Source: Lewinellaceae bacterium
GTDB lineage: Bacteria; Bacteroidota; Bacteroidia; Chitinophagales; Saprospiraceae
DNA: 64,000 nt
Reading direction: 5' to 3'
Assembly (NCBI GenBank): GCA_020636375.1
Contig: JACJXZ010000002.1
Location: 62,001 to 126,000 of the forward strand
Below are positions 8,617 through 17,450 of the stretch, piece after piece. Positions within the stretch are counted from its first letter, which is position 1. The number at the start of each line of letters is the position of its first letter. The position numbers and the translations under genes are program-made. The notes beneath the pieces are model-generated. The model had not been told where the DNA came from and ran no database searches. It saw only the letters and a list, made by a program, of their open reading frames with translations.

Positions 8617-9255
8617 TTAAACAACCGCCTTGCCGCCCACCAGGATCCGGTTGGTGATCTCGATCTCATCGTCAAAGACCGTATGCGGCGCGTTGGGATA
8701 GATGCGCTCGGTAACGTCGGCACCCATCTCCGCAAAGAGGGCGGTGGTGTCCTTTACCCGTCGCAGCGGCACATGCGCATCCACGTCGCTGCAGCCGAGC
8801 AGGACGGGCGTGCCGTTGAAATCGCCCTGGTAATTTGAGCGGTTGATCTCGTCGCCGATCAGGCCGCCGCTGTAGAGGAAAGCGCCGCCGTAGCGCTGCG
8901 CGTTGCGGGCAAGATACTCGGAGGTGAGGCAGGCACCCTGGGAGAAACCCAGGAAATAGATGTATTCCGGGGCAATCCCGGCATCGGTAATGTCCTTCAC
9001 GATCTGGCTAATAACTTCCAGGGCGGTAGACAGGCCCGGCTCGTTCTGCTCCACCGGCGCCATAAAGCTGTAGGGATACCAGGTATAACCGGTAGCCTGA
9101 GGCGCCAGCAGGGCGAACCCTTCCACCCGGAGGTGGCCGGCCAGTTCGAGGATGCTTTCGGCGGTAGCGCCCCGGCCGTGGATCAGGATCATGGCCTTTT
9201 CGGCCTCTTTCAGGGGCGTTCCGGCGGTTGCGACATTTTTATGATGGCGATGCAT
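8617..9255 (-). CDS. Alpha/beta hydrolase, phospholipase/carboxylesterase family (MhqD-like)
   Basis: This 212-residue cytosolic hydrolase shows AMILIHGRGA (oxyanion region), GFSQGACLT with the nucleophilic serine, GCSDVDAHVP with the acid, and NAPHTVF with the catalytic histidine. It is the last gene of a four-gene minus-strand operon and overlaps the preceding dioxygenase gene by 17 bp. In Bacillus a related hydrolase, MhqD, is co-transcribed with the dioxygenase MhqO under quinone control. A similar role is plausible, but the real substrate is unknown. Confidence 0.85.
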   Translation of the reverse strand: MHRHHKNVATAGTPLKEAEKAMILIHGRGATAESILELAGHLRVEGFALLAPQATGYTWYPYSFMAPVEQNEPGLSTALEVISQIVKDITDAGIAPEYIYFLGFSQGACLTSEYLARNAQRYGGAFLYSGGLIGDEINRSNYQGDFNGTPVLLGCSDVDAHVPLRRVKDTTALFAEMGADVTERIYPNAPHTVFDDEIEITNRILVGGKAVV

Positions 9256-10207
9256 ATTTTTCCAGGTTTAGCGTGATCGGCTCCAGTAAACTTTCGATGT
9301 AGCCGCGGCGGTGTTCCTCCCAGGGCGGCAGTTTGAGGCTTTCGCCCAGGTGGGCCTTGTCTTCGTCATAGAGGAAGCCGGGAGGTGTGGTGGCCACTTC
9401 AAACAACACGCCGCCCGGCTCGCGGAAGTAGATCGAGTGAAAATACTGCCGGTCGAGCACCGGCGTGGCCTGGTGGCCGGCGGAGAGCAGTTTTTCCCGC
9501 ACAACCAATTGGTCTTCATCCGAAGGGGTATCGAAGGCAATGTGGTGGACGGTGCCGCTGCCGCCGAAGCCGAAAGTTTTCTTCCCGTCCCAGAGGATAT
9601 CGATGATCTGCCCGGGCTTGCCTTTGGCATGGGTAGAATAACGGCGCCGAGGCCCGCTTTCCGCCACGAACTGATGGCCGAGCTGGTTCGCCAGGAGGGA
9701 TTCGGTGCGCTCGTAGGCGCTTTCCCACAGCTCGACGCTGTAAAAGCCGCGGATGGAGTGCTCCAGCGGGATATGGCCATAGGTGAAGGGCGCCCGCTCG
9801 TCGCGGCCGTTCGCCACCAGCTCCAGCTTCAGGCCGTCCGGGTCGGCAAAGGAGATCACTGTTTCGTCGAAGCGATGCCGGGGCGCTTCGTGCCCGATGC
9901 CAAACTGCTCCAGGCGCTTCAGCCAGTATTCAACCGAGCCTTTGGGTATGGAAAAGGCAGTGACGGCCGCCTGCCCCAGGCCCGTCGTGCCCGGGCGGAT
10001 GTTCCGGAAGGGGAAAAAGGTCAGGATGCTTCCGGGCTGCCCCGTCTCGTCGCCGTAGTACAGGTGATAGACATCCGGCGCGTCGAAATTGACGGTCTTC
10101 TTGACCAGGCGCAGGCCGAGGATGCCGGTGTAGAAATCCACGTTCTGCTGCGGGCTGCCCGCCATGGCGGTGACGTGGTGCAGCCCGGTTATGAGTTGCT
10201 TAGACAT
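9239..10207 (-). CDS. Ring-cleaving dioxygenase, VOC superfamily (MhqO-like), paralogue 2
   Basis: The 322-residue protein has two glyoxalase/VOC modules. The first is seen in GLHHVTAMAGSPQQNVDFYTG and VNFDAPDVYHLYYGDETG, the second in GTVHHIAFDTPSDEDQ, FHSIYFREPGGVLFEVAT and the final GESLKLPPWEE. The His-His-Glu set expected for an Fe(II)/Mn(II) centre is present. Homologues (MhqO, LinE-type) cleave hydroquinones or catechols. Its start overlaps the stop of paralogue 1 by 8 bp and its own stop overlaps the hydrolase, which indicates coupled translation. Confidence 0.87.
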   Translation of the reverse strand: MSKQLITGLHHVTAMAGSPQQNVDFYTGILGLRLVKKTVNFDAPDVYHLYYGDETGQPGSILTFFPFRNIRPGTTGLGQAAVTAFSIPKGSVEYWLKRLEQFGIGHEAPRHRFDETVISFADPDGLKLELVANGRDERAPFTYGHIPLEHSIRGFYSVELWESAYERTESLLANQLGHQFVAESGPRRRYSTHAKGKPGQIIDILWDGKKTFGFGGSGTVHHIAFDTPSDEDQLVVREKLLSAGHQATPVLDRQYFHSIYFREPGGVLFEVATTPPGFLYDEDKAHLGESLKLPPWEEHRRGYIESLLEPITLNLEKYASPS

Positions 10208-11156
10208 GATCAGGTTCTTTAATTTCCGGTAATCCTTTTTCTATTTGCTCCCGGTTGGGCTCTTCCCAGTCTGGCAACCGGAGGACCTGCCCCAGGTTTT
10301 CTACCGGTTCGTCGATGGCAAATCCGGGAGGTATGGTGGCAATTTCGAACAGCACCCCGCCGGGCATGCGGAAGTAGATGGAGTGGAAATACTTGCGGTC
10401 TTTCACCTCCGTCACCTGGAAGCCCAGCTCATCGGCCAGGCGGCGGCGCATGGCCAGCAGGGCCTCGTCGCTTTCCACCCGCCAGGCGACGTGGTGGACG
10501 GTGCCGATGCCGTTGATGCCCCGTTCCGCATCCTTGTCTTCCCGCACGTCTACATACTGCCCGGGGCCGCCGCCGTGGGCAGCAAAGCGGGTGGTATTGC
10601 CCTCGGCGCCCACCTGGGCGAAGCCGAACTCCTTCATCAGGAAATCAAAAGTTGAACTGGCCCCGGCCACCAAAAGAGTGACGGCATAGAACCCCCGGAT
10701 GGCATTTCTTTCGCTGACCTCACCCGTCACCCATGGTTCTCGCCCGTCTTCCTCATTGCCGGTGATCTCCAGGGCCAGGCCGGAGGGGTCTTTGAACTGG
10801 AGCGTGGGGTTGCCGAATTTCGACCGCTCCGTTACCGCCACCCCGGCGCGCTCCAGCCGCTGCTTCCAAAAGGGGATAGAGCCGGTGGGCGCAGAAAACC
10901 CGGTGATGGACACCTGCCCGGTACCGACGGCGCCCTGCCGGACGCCCTGCCCCTTGTAGGGAAAGGTGGTCATGATGGTGCCCGGCGTTCCCACCTCGTC
11001 GCCGTAGTAAAAATGGTAGACCCGGTTGTTGTCGAAGTTGACCGTCTTCTTGACCAGCCGCTGCCCGAGCAGCTGGGTGTAAAAATCGTAATCTTCCCGG
11101 GCATCGTTCACCGTGGCGGTGACGTGGTGGATGCCTTTGATCAGTTGGTTGTCCAT
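10200..11156 (-). CDS. Ring-cleaving dioxygenase, VOC superfamily (MhqO-like), paralogue 1
   Basis: This 318-residue protein is collinear with the next gene: GIHHVTATVNDAREDYDFYTQ, VNFDNNRVYHFYYGDEVGTPG, GTVHHVAWRVESDE and FHSIYFRMPGGVLFEIAT. The two proteins are clearly paralogous yet differ in most loop residues, so they may act on different ring compounds or form a heteromer (inference). It starts 5 nt after the stop of the cupin gene. Confidence 0.87.
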   Translation of the reverse strand: MDNQLIKGIHHVTATVNDAREDYDFYTQLLGQRLVKKTVNFDNNRVYHFYYGDEVGTPGTIMTTFPYKGQGVRQGAVGTGQVSITGFSAPTGSIPFWKQRLERAGVAVTERSKFGNPTLQFKDPSGLALEITGNEEDGREPWVTGEVSERNAIRGFYAVTLLVAGASSTFDFLMKEFGFAQVGAEGNTTRFAAHGGGPGQYVDVREDKDAERGINGIGTVHHVAWRVESDEALLAMRRRLADELGFQVTEVKDRKYFHSIYFRMPGGVLFEIATIPPGFAIDEPVENLGQVLRLPDWEEPNREQIEKGLPEIKEPDHV

Positions 11157-11161
11157 AGCCT

Positions 11162-11515
11162 CTATTCTTTTAGTGTAATGAAAACAGACCGGCGTTTCTC
11201 GTGCTTTGTATGCCGGGTCCGGTGCCCCTTTCCTTCCGTATCTTCCACCAGGAGGATGTCTCCCCCTCTGAAGATCCGCTTCTCCCCAAGGCTCGTTTCG
11301 ATCTCGATCTCGCCGTCCAGCAGGATGATGAACTGCCGGGCGGGCGCGTTGTGAAAATCGTAATCGTATCCGGGCTCGTTTTCGCGGAACATCAGCTGGT
11401 CAACGGGAAAACCTTCGGAGATGGCGCCGATGGTTCCCCGGTCCAGCAGAGGGACGGAAACGTCTTCGAAATAAGAATGCCCGTCAGTGCCGGCGTAGAG
11501 CCTGGTATAGTGCAT
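11162..11515 (-). CDS. Small cupin-domain protein
   Basis: The 117-residue single-domain cupin has NAPARQFIILLDGEIEIETS for the first cupin motif and FRGGDILLVEDTEGKGHRTR for the second. The start is the ATG at 11515 (MHYTRLYAGTDGHSYFEDV). It is the promoter-proximal gene of the operon with two VOC dioxygenases and a hydrolase. In that setting it may be a metal-dependent isomerase or dioxygenase of the same pathway, or a small-molecule sensor. I cannot choose between these. Confidence 0.8.
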   Translation of the reverse strand: MHYTRLYAGTDGHSYFEDVSVPLLDRGTIGAISEGFPVDQLMFRENEPGYDYDFHNAPARQFIILLDGEIEIETSLGEKRIFRGGDILLVEDTEGKGHRTRHTKHEKRRSVFITLKE

Positions 11516-11641
11516 GGATATTGTATTTTAAACGGTTTTCGATATGTAGGCTCCAACTCCGGTGGACGGCAGACGGCGGACGGCCAATAACGAATAATGG
11601 GTCGATGAAAAGTTGGGGTCTATAAATCGAACTTGGGTTAA

Positions 11642-11722
11642 GTTAACCGCAGAGGCACAGAGGGACGCAGCGTATTAGCCGTCTCTGCGGCACTCTGCGT
11701 TCCCTGCGGTTTGATTTTTTTG
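11642..11722. repeat. Dispersed palindromic element of the aaccgcag family, copy 1
   Basis: AACCGCAGAGGCACAGAGG at the left and TGCGTTCCCTGCGGTTT at the right make an imperfect palindrome, with CGTATTAGCCGTCTCTG between. The related copies at 37661-37815 and 50821-50900 share the same ends and centre. Confidence 0.65.
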
Positions 11723-11801
11723 CGCAGAGTTGAGCGTTCAACTGCTTCCCGGCAATCGCGGCTCGCCACCCGCCCTCTACGCTCTAAATAGCAAAGAAGA
11801 A

Positions 11802-12347
11802 TTACTGCTTCACCAGCTGCACGTTCAGCGCCAGGCGCACTTCGTCGCTGACCACTACGCCGCCGGCTTCAGTTACGGCATTCCACTTCAGGCCGAAGTC
11901 TTTGCGGCTGACCTTTCCGTTGATCTCGAACCCGGCTTTGGTCTGGCCGTAGGGGTCTACCGCCGTGCCGAAGTACTCCACGTCCATTTCCACCTCATGG
12001 GTGTGGTCGCGGATGGTCAGGTCGCCGAGCAGGCGGTAGTTGCCGTTGGATTTTTTGGTGAAGGATTTCGACTCGAAAGCGAGCTTCGGAAACCGGGCGG
12101 CGTTGAAGAAATCGTCGGACTTCAGGTGCTCGTCCCGCTGGCCGTTGTTGGTGTCTATGCTGGCAATATTGGCGGTAAAGCGGATGTCGGCCCCTTCGAA
12201 ATCTTCGTTTTCGGTTTCAACCGTACCTTCGAATTCATTGAACGCGCCGGTAACGGTGGAGACCATCATGTGCTTCACCTTGAACTGGATTTCGGAGTGG
12301 GATGCATCAATGCCCCAGGTTGTCTTTACTTCGGTTGCTGTACTCAT
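11802..12347 (-). CDS. YceI-family lipocalin-like protein
   Basis: The 181-residue protein has the YceI features: WGIDASHSEIQFKVKHMMVSTVTGAF at the start, HLKSDDFFNAARFPKLAFES in the middle and LGDLTIRDHTHEVEMDVEY. The family binds polyprenyl-type lipids in a beta-barrel. No signal peptide is visible, unlike E. coli YceI, so this member should be cytosolic. It is monocistronic. Confidence 0.9.
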   Translation of the reverse strand: MSTATEVKTTWGIDASHSEIQFKVKHMMVSTVTGAFNEFEGTVETENEDFEGADIRFTANIASIDTNNGQRDEHLKSDDFFNAARFPKLAFESKSFTKKSNGNYRLLGDLTIRDHTHEVEMDVEYFGTAVDPYGQTKAGFEINGKVSRKDFGLKWNAVTEAGGVVVSDEVRLALNVQLVKQ

Positions 12348-12750
12348 TGTTGTATCAGGTTTTTAGTTTTTTGTAATGCCCCTGCCCGAAGCCTATTGGA
12401 AAGTTGCCGGGCAATCGGGGCTTATTTCTGATACTTATTAGGCAATTGCCGTGCCAACAAAACAACTAATTGATTATCAATATTTTAAAATAAACGAAGG
12501 AAGAAAATTTTTCTAAATAATTAGAATTTTCTGTTATTTTGGAAAAAAAGACAACTATTTAGGAGGCCTGCCACCTAACCCGGTTTTATTGCCACGAAGA
12601 CACAAAAACACTAAGATTGCACAAAGCCTTGGTGCGATCTTGGTGTCTTGGTGTCTTCGTGGCAAAGGCATCAGGCCCACCTAAATAGTTACGTCTTTGT
12701 GGCAAAAAAGCGCAAGGCCCGCCACTAAGTAGTGATTAAAAAAGAAAACC
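12348..12750. other. 403-bp intergenic region before the sigma-54 activator
   Basis: It contains an A+T-rich stretch (12470-12550) and the large palindromic element at 12553-12690. No gene is seen. The promoter of the plus-strand regulator probably lies here, but no clear TAnnTTTG element stands next to the start. Confidence 0.5.
12553..12690. repeat. 138-bp nested palindromic element, copy 1
   Basis: The outer arms are AACTATTTAGGAGGCCTG and CAGGCCCACCTAAATAGTT. The inner arms are GCCACGAAGACAC and GTGTCTTCGTGGC, each extended by about 20 more partly paired bases around CAAAGCCTTGG. A second copy lies at 24702-24855. Confidence 0.85.
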
Positions 12751-14895
12751 ATGCCGAGCAAAACCGCCTTCCATGAGGTAAACCAATGGTTCATCGAGGA
12801 GCTGCCCTACGACGTCCTCTGGATCGATGAGCAGGGAAATATCGTTTTTGCCAACCAAAGCCTCTGCGACAGCCTGGGCTACAGCCGGGCGGAAATGGAA
12901 AGCAAGACGATGTACGACATCAACCCCGGCCTGACCCCGGAAAAATGGGAGCGCCACTGGGCCATCGTGCGCCGGAAAAAGGTGGACCATTTCAAAACCA
13001 CGCACCGGAAAAAGCAGGGGGAGGCTTACATGGTAGAGGTATTTTCCCTTTTTTTCTCAAATAATGGAAAAAACCTGATCTGCGCCATCGTGCGGGACAT
13101 TACCGAGACGCAGTTCTACAAAACCATCCTGGAGGAAACCGAGAAGGCGGTGAAGGTGGGCGGCTGGAAATGGAACCTGGAAGATGGGACGATCATTGCC
13201 TCCGATGAAGCCCTCTGCATTTTTGGCCTGAGCGAAGCGGAGGGCCTGCTGCCTTCCCGGGTTATCCATCACTTTGCGGACCAGGAGCCGGCCCGGAACG
13301 CCCTGCGCCAGTGCGTACAGGAAGGCATCCCCTACGACCTCAACCTGCAGATACGGGATGCGGATCAACAGCTGAAGTGGGTGCGTTGCATCGGCAGGCC
13401 GGTGGCCAGAAACGGCAAAACCATCAAAGTGCTGGGCACCTACCAGGATATCACCCGGCAAAAGGAACAGGAATTATCCCTGCAGCTATCCGACGAGATC
13501 ATAAACCGGGCCAAAGACCTGATCTACCTCATCGACGAGAGCGGCCATTTTACCCGTTTCAACGACTCGGTACTCCGGGAACTGGGCTACAGCCGGGAAG
13601 AATTCCGCCGGATGAGCATTTTTGACCTGGACGTGAACATGACGCCGGCGCTGTGGCGCCAGCACTGGGCAGAAATACTGGAAAAGGGATCCTTCACCTT
13701 CGAGCGCACCTCCGTGCGGAAAGACCGCACCCAGATGCCGATCGAAGTGACCGTAAACCACCTGCGGTTCAACAACCAGGACCTGAACTGCGCCATCGTG
13801 CGCGATATTACCGAAAGGAAAAAAAAGCAACTGGCCCTGGTCGAAGCGCTCAACGAGATCAAACAGCTCAAACAACAGGTAGAGGCAGAGAACGAGTACC
13901 TCCAGGAGGAGATCAACCGCGATTTCCAGTTTGATAATATTATCTGCCAGAGCGCAGCTTACGCTAAGGTTTTGAAACAGGTAGAACAGGTAGCCCCCAC
14001 CGACAGCACCGTGCTCATCACCGGAGAGTCGGGCACCGGCAAGGAACTGCTCGCCCGGGCGGTACACGAGGCCAGCCGCCGCCGGGAGCGCCCCCTCATC
14101 AAGGTCAACTGCGCCGCCCTTCCCAGGGAGCTCATCGAAAGCGAGCTGTTCGGCCACAAAAGAGGGGCCTTCACCGGGGCCATCGCCGACAAAACCGGGA
14201 AGTTCGAACTGGCGGATAAGGGAACCCTCTTCCTGGACGAGATCGGAGAACTGCCCCTCGAGCTGCAGCCCAAGCTGCTGCGGGTGCTGCAGGAAGGCGA
14301 GTTCGACCGCCTGGGCGACACCCGCCCCACGCAGGTGGACGTGCGCATCATCGCCGCCACCAACCGCGACCTGGAACTCATGGCCAAAGACGGGGCCTTT
14401 CGCGAGGACCTCTTCTACCGGCTCAACGTTTTTCCCATCCACAGCATCCCCCTGCGGGAACGGCGGGAGGACATCCCCCTGCTGGCCCGGCACTTCCTGG
14501 AAAAATACGCCCCCCGGGCCGGCAAGGAATTCAAACGGGTCTCCAAAAAGGCAGTGAGCGCCCTCCTGGGATACCACTTCCCCGGAAACGTCCGCGAGCT
14601 GGAAAACCTCATCGAACGGGCGGTCATCCTGGAACGAAGCGCTCCGGCCCTCCCGCCCGGCGACTGGCTGCCCGCCGGCAAACCCGGCGCCCCACCCCGC
14701 TCCGAACTGCCGACCCTGGAAGAAGTGCAGCGGGAACACATTATCAAAGCTCTTTTCCAAACCAAATGGCGGGTCAGCGGCAATAAGGGCGCCGCCCGCA
14801 TCCTGGGGCTGAAGGACAAGACGCTTTTCGCGAAAATGAAAAAGCTGGGGATCCGGAAGGAAGACTTTATGAAGGAACGCGATATCGCACAATAA
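12751..14895 (+). CDS. PAS-domain sigma-54-dependent transcriptional activator
   Basis: The 714-residue regulator has three PAS domains (about 10-125, 130-245 and 250-365; the first and third end in AIVRDITE), then a short coiled coil (about 365-390). The AAA+ activator domain carries Walker A GESGTGKE at about 425-432, the sigma-54 contact motif GAFTGA at 472-477 and LFLDEIGEL for Walker B. A Fis-type helix-turn-helix ends the protein (NKGAARILGLKDKTLFAKMKKL). It should activate RpoN promoters in response to a PAS-sensed signal. Targets are unknown; the secreted-protein genes just downstream are candidates. Confidence 0.93.
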   Translation: MPSKTAFHEVNQWFIEELPYDVLWIDEQGNIVFANQSLCDSLGYSRAEMESKTMYDINPGLTPEKWERHWAIVRRKKVDHFKTTHRKKQGEAYMVEVFSLFFSNNGKNLICAIVRDITETQFYKTILEETEKAVKVGGWKWNLEDGTIIASDEALCIFGLSEAEGLLPSRVIHHFADQEPARNALRQCVQEGIPYDLNLQIRDADQQLKWVRCIGRPVARNGKTIKVLGTYQDITRQKEQELSLQLSDEIINRAKDLIYLIDESGHFTRFNDSVLRELGYSREEFRRMSIFDLDVNMTPALWRQHWAEILEKGSFTFERTSVRKDRTQMPIEVTVNHLRFNNQDLNCAIVRDITERKKKQLALVEALNEIKQLKQQVEAENEYLQEEINRDFQFDNIICQSAAYAKVLKQVEQVAPTDSTVLITGESGTGKELLARAVHEASRRRERPLIKVNCAALPRELIESELFGHKRGAFTGAIADKTGKFELADKGTLFLDEIGELPLELQPKLLRVLQEGEFDRLGDTRPTQVDVRIIAATNRDLELMAKDGAFREDLFYRLNVFPIHSIPLRERREDIPLLARHFLEKYAPRAGKEFKRVSKKAVSALLGYHFPGNVRELENLIERAVILERSAPALPPGDWLPAGKPGAPPRSELPTLEEVQREHIIKALFQTKWRVSGNKGAARILGLKDKTLFAKMKKLGIRKEDFMKERDIAQ

Positions 14896-14994
14896 TACTC
14901 CCCGCCCCGGCGTATTGATAAACGTCCGTTGACGTGACGCTTCGATGCCCGAAACGTCCAAATGCCATACCCTTCACTCCCTAAAACAGTACTC

Positions 14995-15822
14995 ATGAGA
15001 AACATCCTTCCTGCCATTGTTTTCCTGTTCAACTTTTCTGTTCTTTCGGCCCAGTTCACCTTTTCCGGTGTTTTCACTAAAGCGGAGGCAGCCTGCGAGT
15101 ACGCCCACCAGCTGAGCTGGGAGGAGCTGCAACAAAAGCACGAAGAGCTGAGCGCCGAAGGCTTCCGGCTCATCGACATCGAAACGGCCAAGGCCGGCGC
15201 CCACCGCTATTTCTGGGGCATCTGGAAAAAAGATGAGGCGCCCAGCACCCTGAAATGCATTGAAAGCTGGGACTCTCTGGTGATCATGAAACGGCAAATG
15301 GCGGCCGATTCCTTCGTCATGGACGAGATCGAGGCCTATACCTATGGCGGCAAGGAGTACTATCTGGCCGTTTGGGTTCCGGGCGACAGGACGCACAAAA
15401 TCCGGAAGCTGACCTCCTGGGAAGGCCTGGAAAACGACTTCGGCAACATGAGCCGCCGGGACCAGCAGATAGTAGATATAGAAGGCTTCGAAGCCAAAGA
15501 CGGGACGACGCATTACCTCGCCCTCTACCAATGGCAGGGGCCGGAGTTCCGGACGTATTACTACCGCGCTCACGATCCCGGCGATTTCCTGGCCGACCGG
15601 GCCTACCGGCAGAAAAGCGGCTATCAAATTTTTGATTACGAGCGGTTCGAAAAGCGCGGCCAGGCGTTTTACGTGGGGCTGTACAAAGAAGCGGCCAATG
15701 GCCATCGCCTGGAGGACCGGCACAGCTGGGAAGATTTCAGCAAACTGATGGCCGAACAACAGGAACAGGACGGCACCGTCCTGGTAGATATGGACGTTTA
15801 TAGCGAGGAAGAGGAGCGGTGA
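14995..15822 (+). CDS. Secreted protein of five tandem about 48-residue repeats
   Basis: The start at 14995 gives a signal peptide (MRNILPAIVFLFNFSVLSAQ). The rest is five degenerate repeats of about 48 residues, each opening with a W or H helix start (LSWEELQQ, ESWDSLVI, TSWEGLEN, AHDPGDFL, HSWEDFSK), then I/VDIE- or FDYE-type strands and a YxxxW/Y strand (YFWGIW, YYLAVW, HYLALY, FYVGLY). This resembles the bacterial tandem repeat domain of polyglycine-hydrolase-like proteins; that assignment is from memory and moderate. No sorting domain follows, so it is probably periplasmic. The chitinase-like gene lies downstream on the same strand. Confidence 0.7.
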   Translation: MRNILPAIVFLFNFSVLSAQFTFSGVFTKAEAACEYAHQLSWEELQQKHEELSAEGFRLIDIETAKAGAHRYFWGIWKKDEAPSTLKCIESWDSLVIMKRQMAADSFVMDEIEAYTYGGKEYYLAVWVPGDRTHKIRKLTSWEGLENDFGNMSRRDQQIVDIEGFEAKDGTTHYLALYQWQGPEFRTYYYRAHDPGDFLADRAYRQKSGYQIFDYERFEKRGQAFYVGLYKEAANGHRLEDRHSWEDFSKLMAEQQEQDGTVLVDMDVYSEEEER

Positions 15823-15924
15823 AGGGGGAGTGGTGGGTGATAGTTGTCTGTTGTTTGTTGCGGGGCTGGAGGCGAACAGCCTCGGCAGACAACCGCCAAC
15901 CGCCCTCCGCATCCGAAAATTACC

Positions 15925-15932
15925 TATATTTG
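15925..15932 (+). promoter_or_regulatory. Bacteroidota -7 element before the GH18 gene
   Basis: TATATTTG fits the TAnnTTTG consensus and ends 20 nt before the ATG. No convincing -33 TTG at 19-20 bp spacing is seen, so support is moderate. Confidence 0.4.
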
Positions 15933-15952
15933 AGCCAAACATATACCGATTG

Positions 15953-17296
15953 ATGGCCTCGCGAACGACACTGTTTTGCCTTTTCATGCTGGCTGCCGCC
16001 GCCCTGGCCGCCCAACCGCCCCGGATTGTCGGATACCTGCCCTATCAGCGTTTTTACCTGCTCGAAGACATACCGCTGGAGAAGCTGACCCATCTCTGCA
16101 TCGCTTTTGCCAACCCGGACGAGCAGGGCTACCTCAGCGCCGGCGGGTCCGACCTGCGGGCGGTAGCCCGGCGCGCCCACCAGGACAGCGTAAAAGTGCT
16201 CATCTCCCTGGCCGGGGGCGCCATGAAACCCGAATGGCAGGAAGCCTGGAAGCGGCTGCTGTCGCCCGGCAACCGCCGGGCTTTCATCGAGAAGATCCTG
16301 TTGTTTGTGGAGCTGAACGAACTGGACGGCGTAGACGTCGACCTGGAGTGGAAGCAGGTCAACCACAACTACAGCGGATTTGTCCTGGAATTGCACGAAG
16401 CGCTCCGCGCCCGCGGAAAACTGTTGACCGCCGCCCTGCCCGGCACCACCCGGTACAAGCATCTGTCCGACGCTGCCCTGCGGGCCTTCGACTTCATCAA
16501 CCTCATGGCTTACGACCTTACCGGCCCGTGGACTGCCGACCGCCCGGGGCCACATTCGCCCTATGCGATGGCCTTCTCCTCTCTTACCTACTGGAAGAAC
16601 CAGGGGATGCCGGCCGAAAAGCTGGTCCTGGGCATCCCGCTCTACGGCTGGGATTTTTCGGAGCCGGGGCGGGTGTCTCCGGTGCCCTATGGTGTTATCG
16701 TGGCCACCAACCCGGCCTATGCCCACGTCGACCAGGTGGGCAAGATTTACTACAACGGTATCGTCACAGCAACCGCGAAAGCCGAACTGGCCAGGGAACA
16801 AGCCGGAGGAGTGATGCTCTGGGAACTCGGCAAAGATGCCTACGATGGCCATTCCCTGCTGGCTACCGTCCACAGCGCCCTCTACGGGCCTGCGCCCGCT
16901 GTCCCGGAAGAGGCGCTGGCAGACACCGGAATACCCCCAAGCCCTTCGATCCTATCCCCCGCCATTGCCGGCCTGCCCTTCCCCGACGCCCTGCCGGAAC
17001 TGCCCTCCGACGGTTTTCAGCCAGAGTTGAAAATGAGCGAGCTGGGCACCGAGGTCTTCAGCCTGGAAGTCGAGATACTGCCCAACCCGTTCCAGGACTC
17101 GCTGAAGATCACCAACAACGAAAACCGCGCCCTGCAGCTCGTCCTGACCGACATCAAGGGGCGCCCGCTCTACGAGGTGACGCTGCGCCCCAATTCCTCC
17201 ATCAGCTGGGAAACGGGCAGCTTCCCCTCCGGACAATACATCCTCTCCGCCATGCGGGGAGAAAAGCAGGCGTCCAGGCGGCTGAGGAAGCTATAG
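15953..17296 (+). CDS. GH18 chitinase-like glycoside hydrolase with T9SS sorting domain
   Basis: The start at 15953 gives a signal peptide (MASRTTLFCLFMLAAAALAAQ). The catalytic barrel follows: IVGYLPYQR, ISLAGG, and DGVDVDLE, the GH18 signature with proton donor E132, then INLMAYDLTGPW and GVMLWELGKD at the barrel end. Proline-rich linkers lead to a type A T9SS sorting domain (ILPNPFQDSLKITN to ASRRLRKL). It should be a surface or released hydrolase of chitin or related beta-1,4-GlcNAc polymers. At 447 residues it is of normal size. Confidence 0.9.
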   Translation: MASRTTLFCLFMLAAAALAAQPPRIVGYLPYQRFYLLEDIPLEKLTHLCIAFANPDEQGYLSAGGSDLRAVARRAHQDSVKVLISLAGGAMKPEWQEAWKRLLSPGNRRAFIEKILLFVELNELDGVDVDLEWKQVNHNYSGFVLELHEALRARGKLLTAALPGTTRYKHLSDAALRAFDFINLMAYDLTGPWTADRPGPHSPYAMAFSSLTYWKNQGMPAEKLVLGIPLYGWDFSEPGRVSPVPYGVIVATNPAYAHVDQVGKIYYNGIVTATAKAELAREQAGGVMLWELGKDAYDGHSLLATVHSALYGPAPAVPEEALADTGIPPSPSILSPAIAGLPFPDALPELPSDGFQPELKMSELGTEVFSLEVEILPNPFQDSLKITNNENRALQLVLTDIKGRPLYEVTLRPNSSISWETGSFPSGQYILSAMRGEKQASRRLRKL

Positions 17297-17450
17297 GCGG
17301 GGTACGACCCGGGCAGAAATGCCTAGAAATGCAAAATAAGTGCCGTCGCGGGACTTTGAGATGTGCGGATTTGACTACAAACCGCCAATTCCCTCATTTC
17401 CCCCCATTTCCCCCCATTTCCCTGCATTTCAATTTATTCACGAACGCACA

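Noticed and set aside
13486..14961. 491-codon minus-strand frame opposite the sigma-54 activator
   Set aside because: It is an antisense shadow; the plus strand carries Walker A, GAFTGA and Fis motifs.
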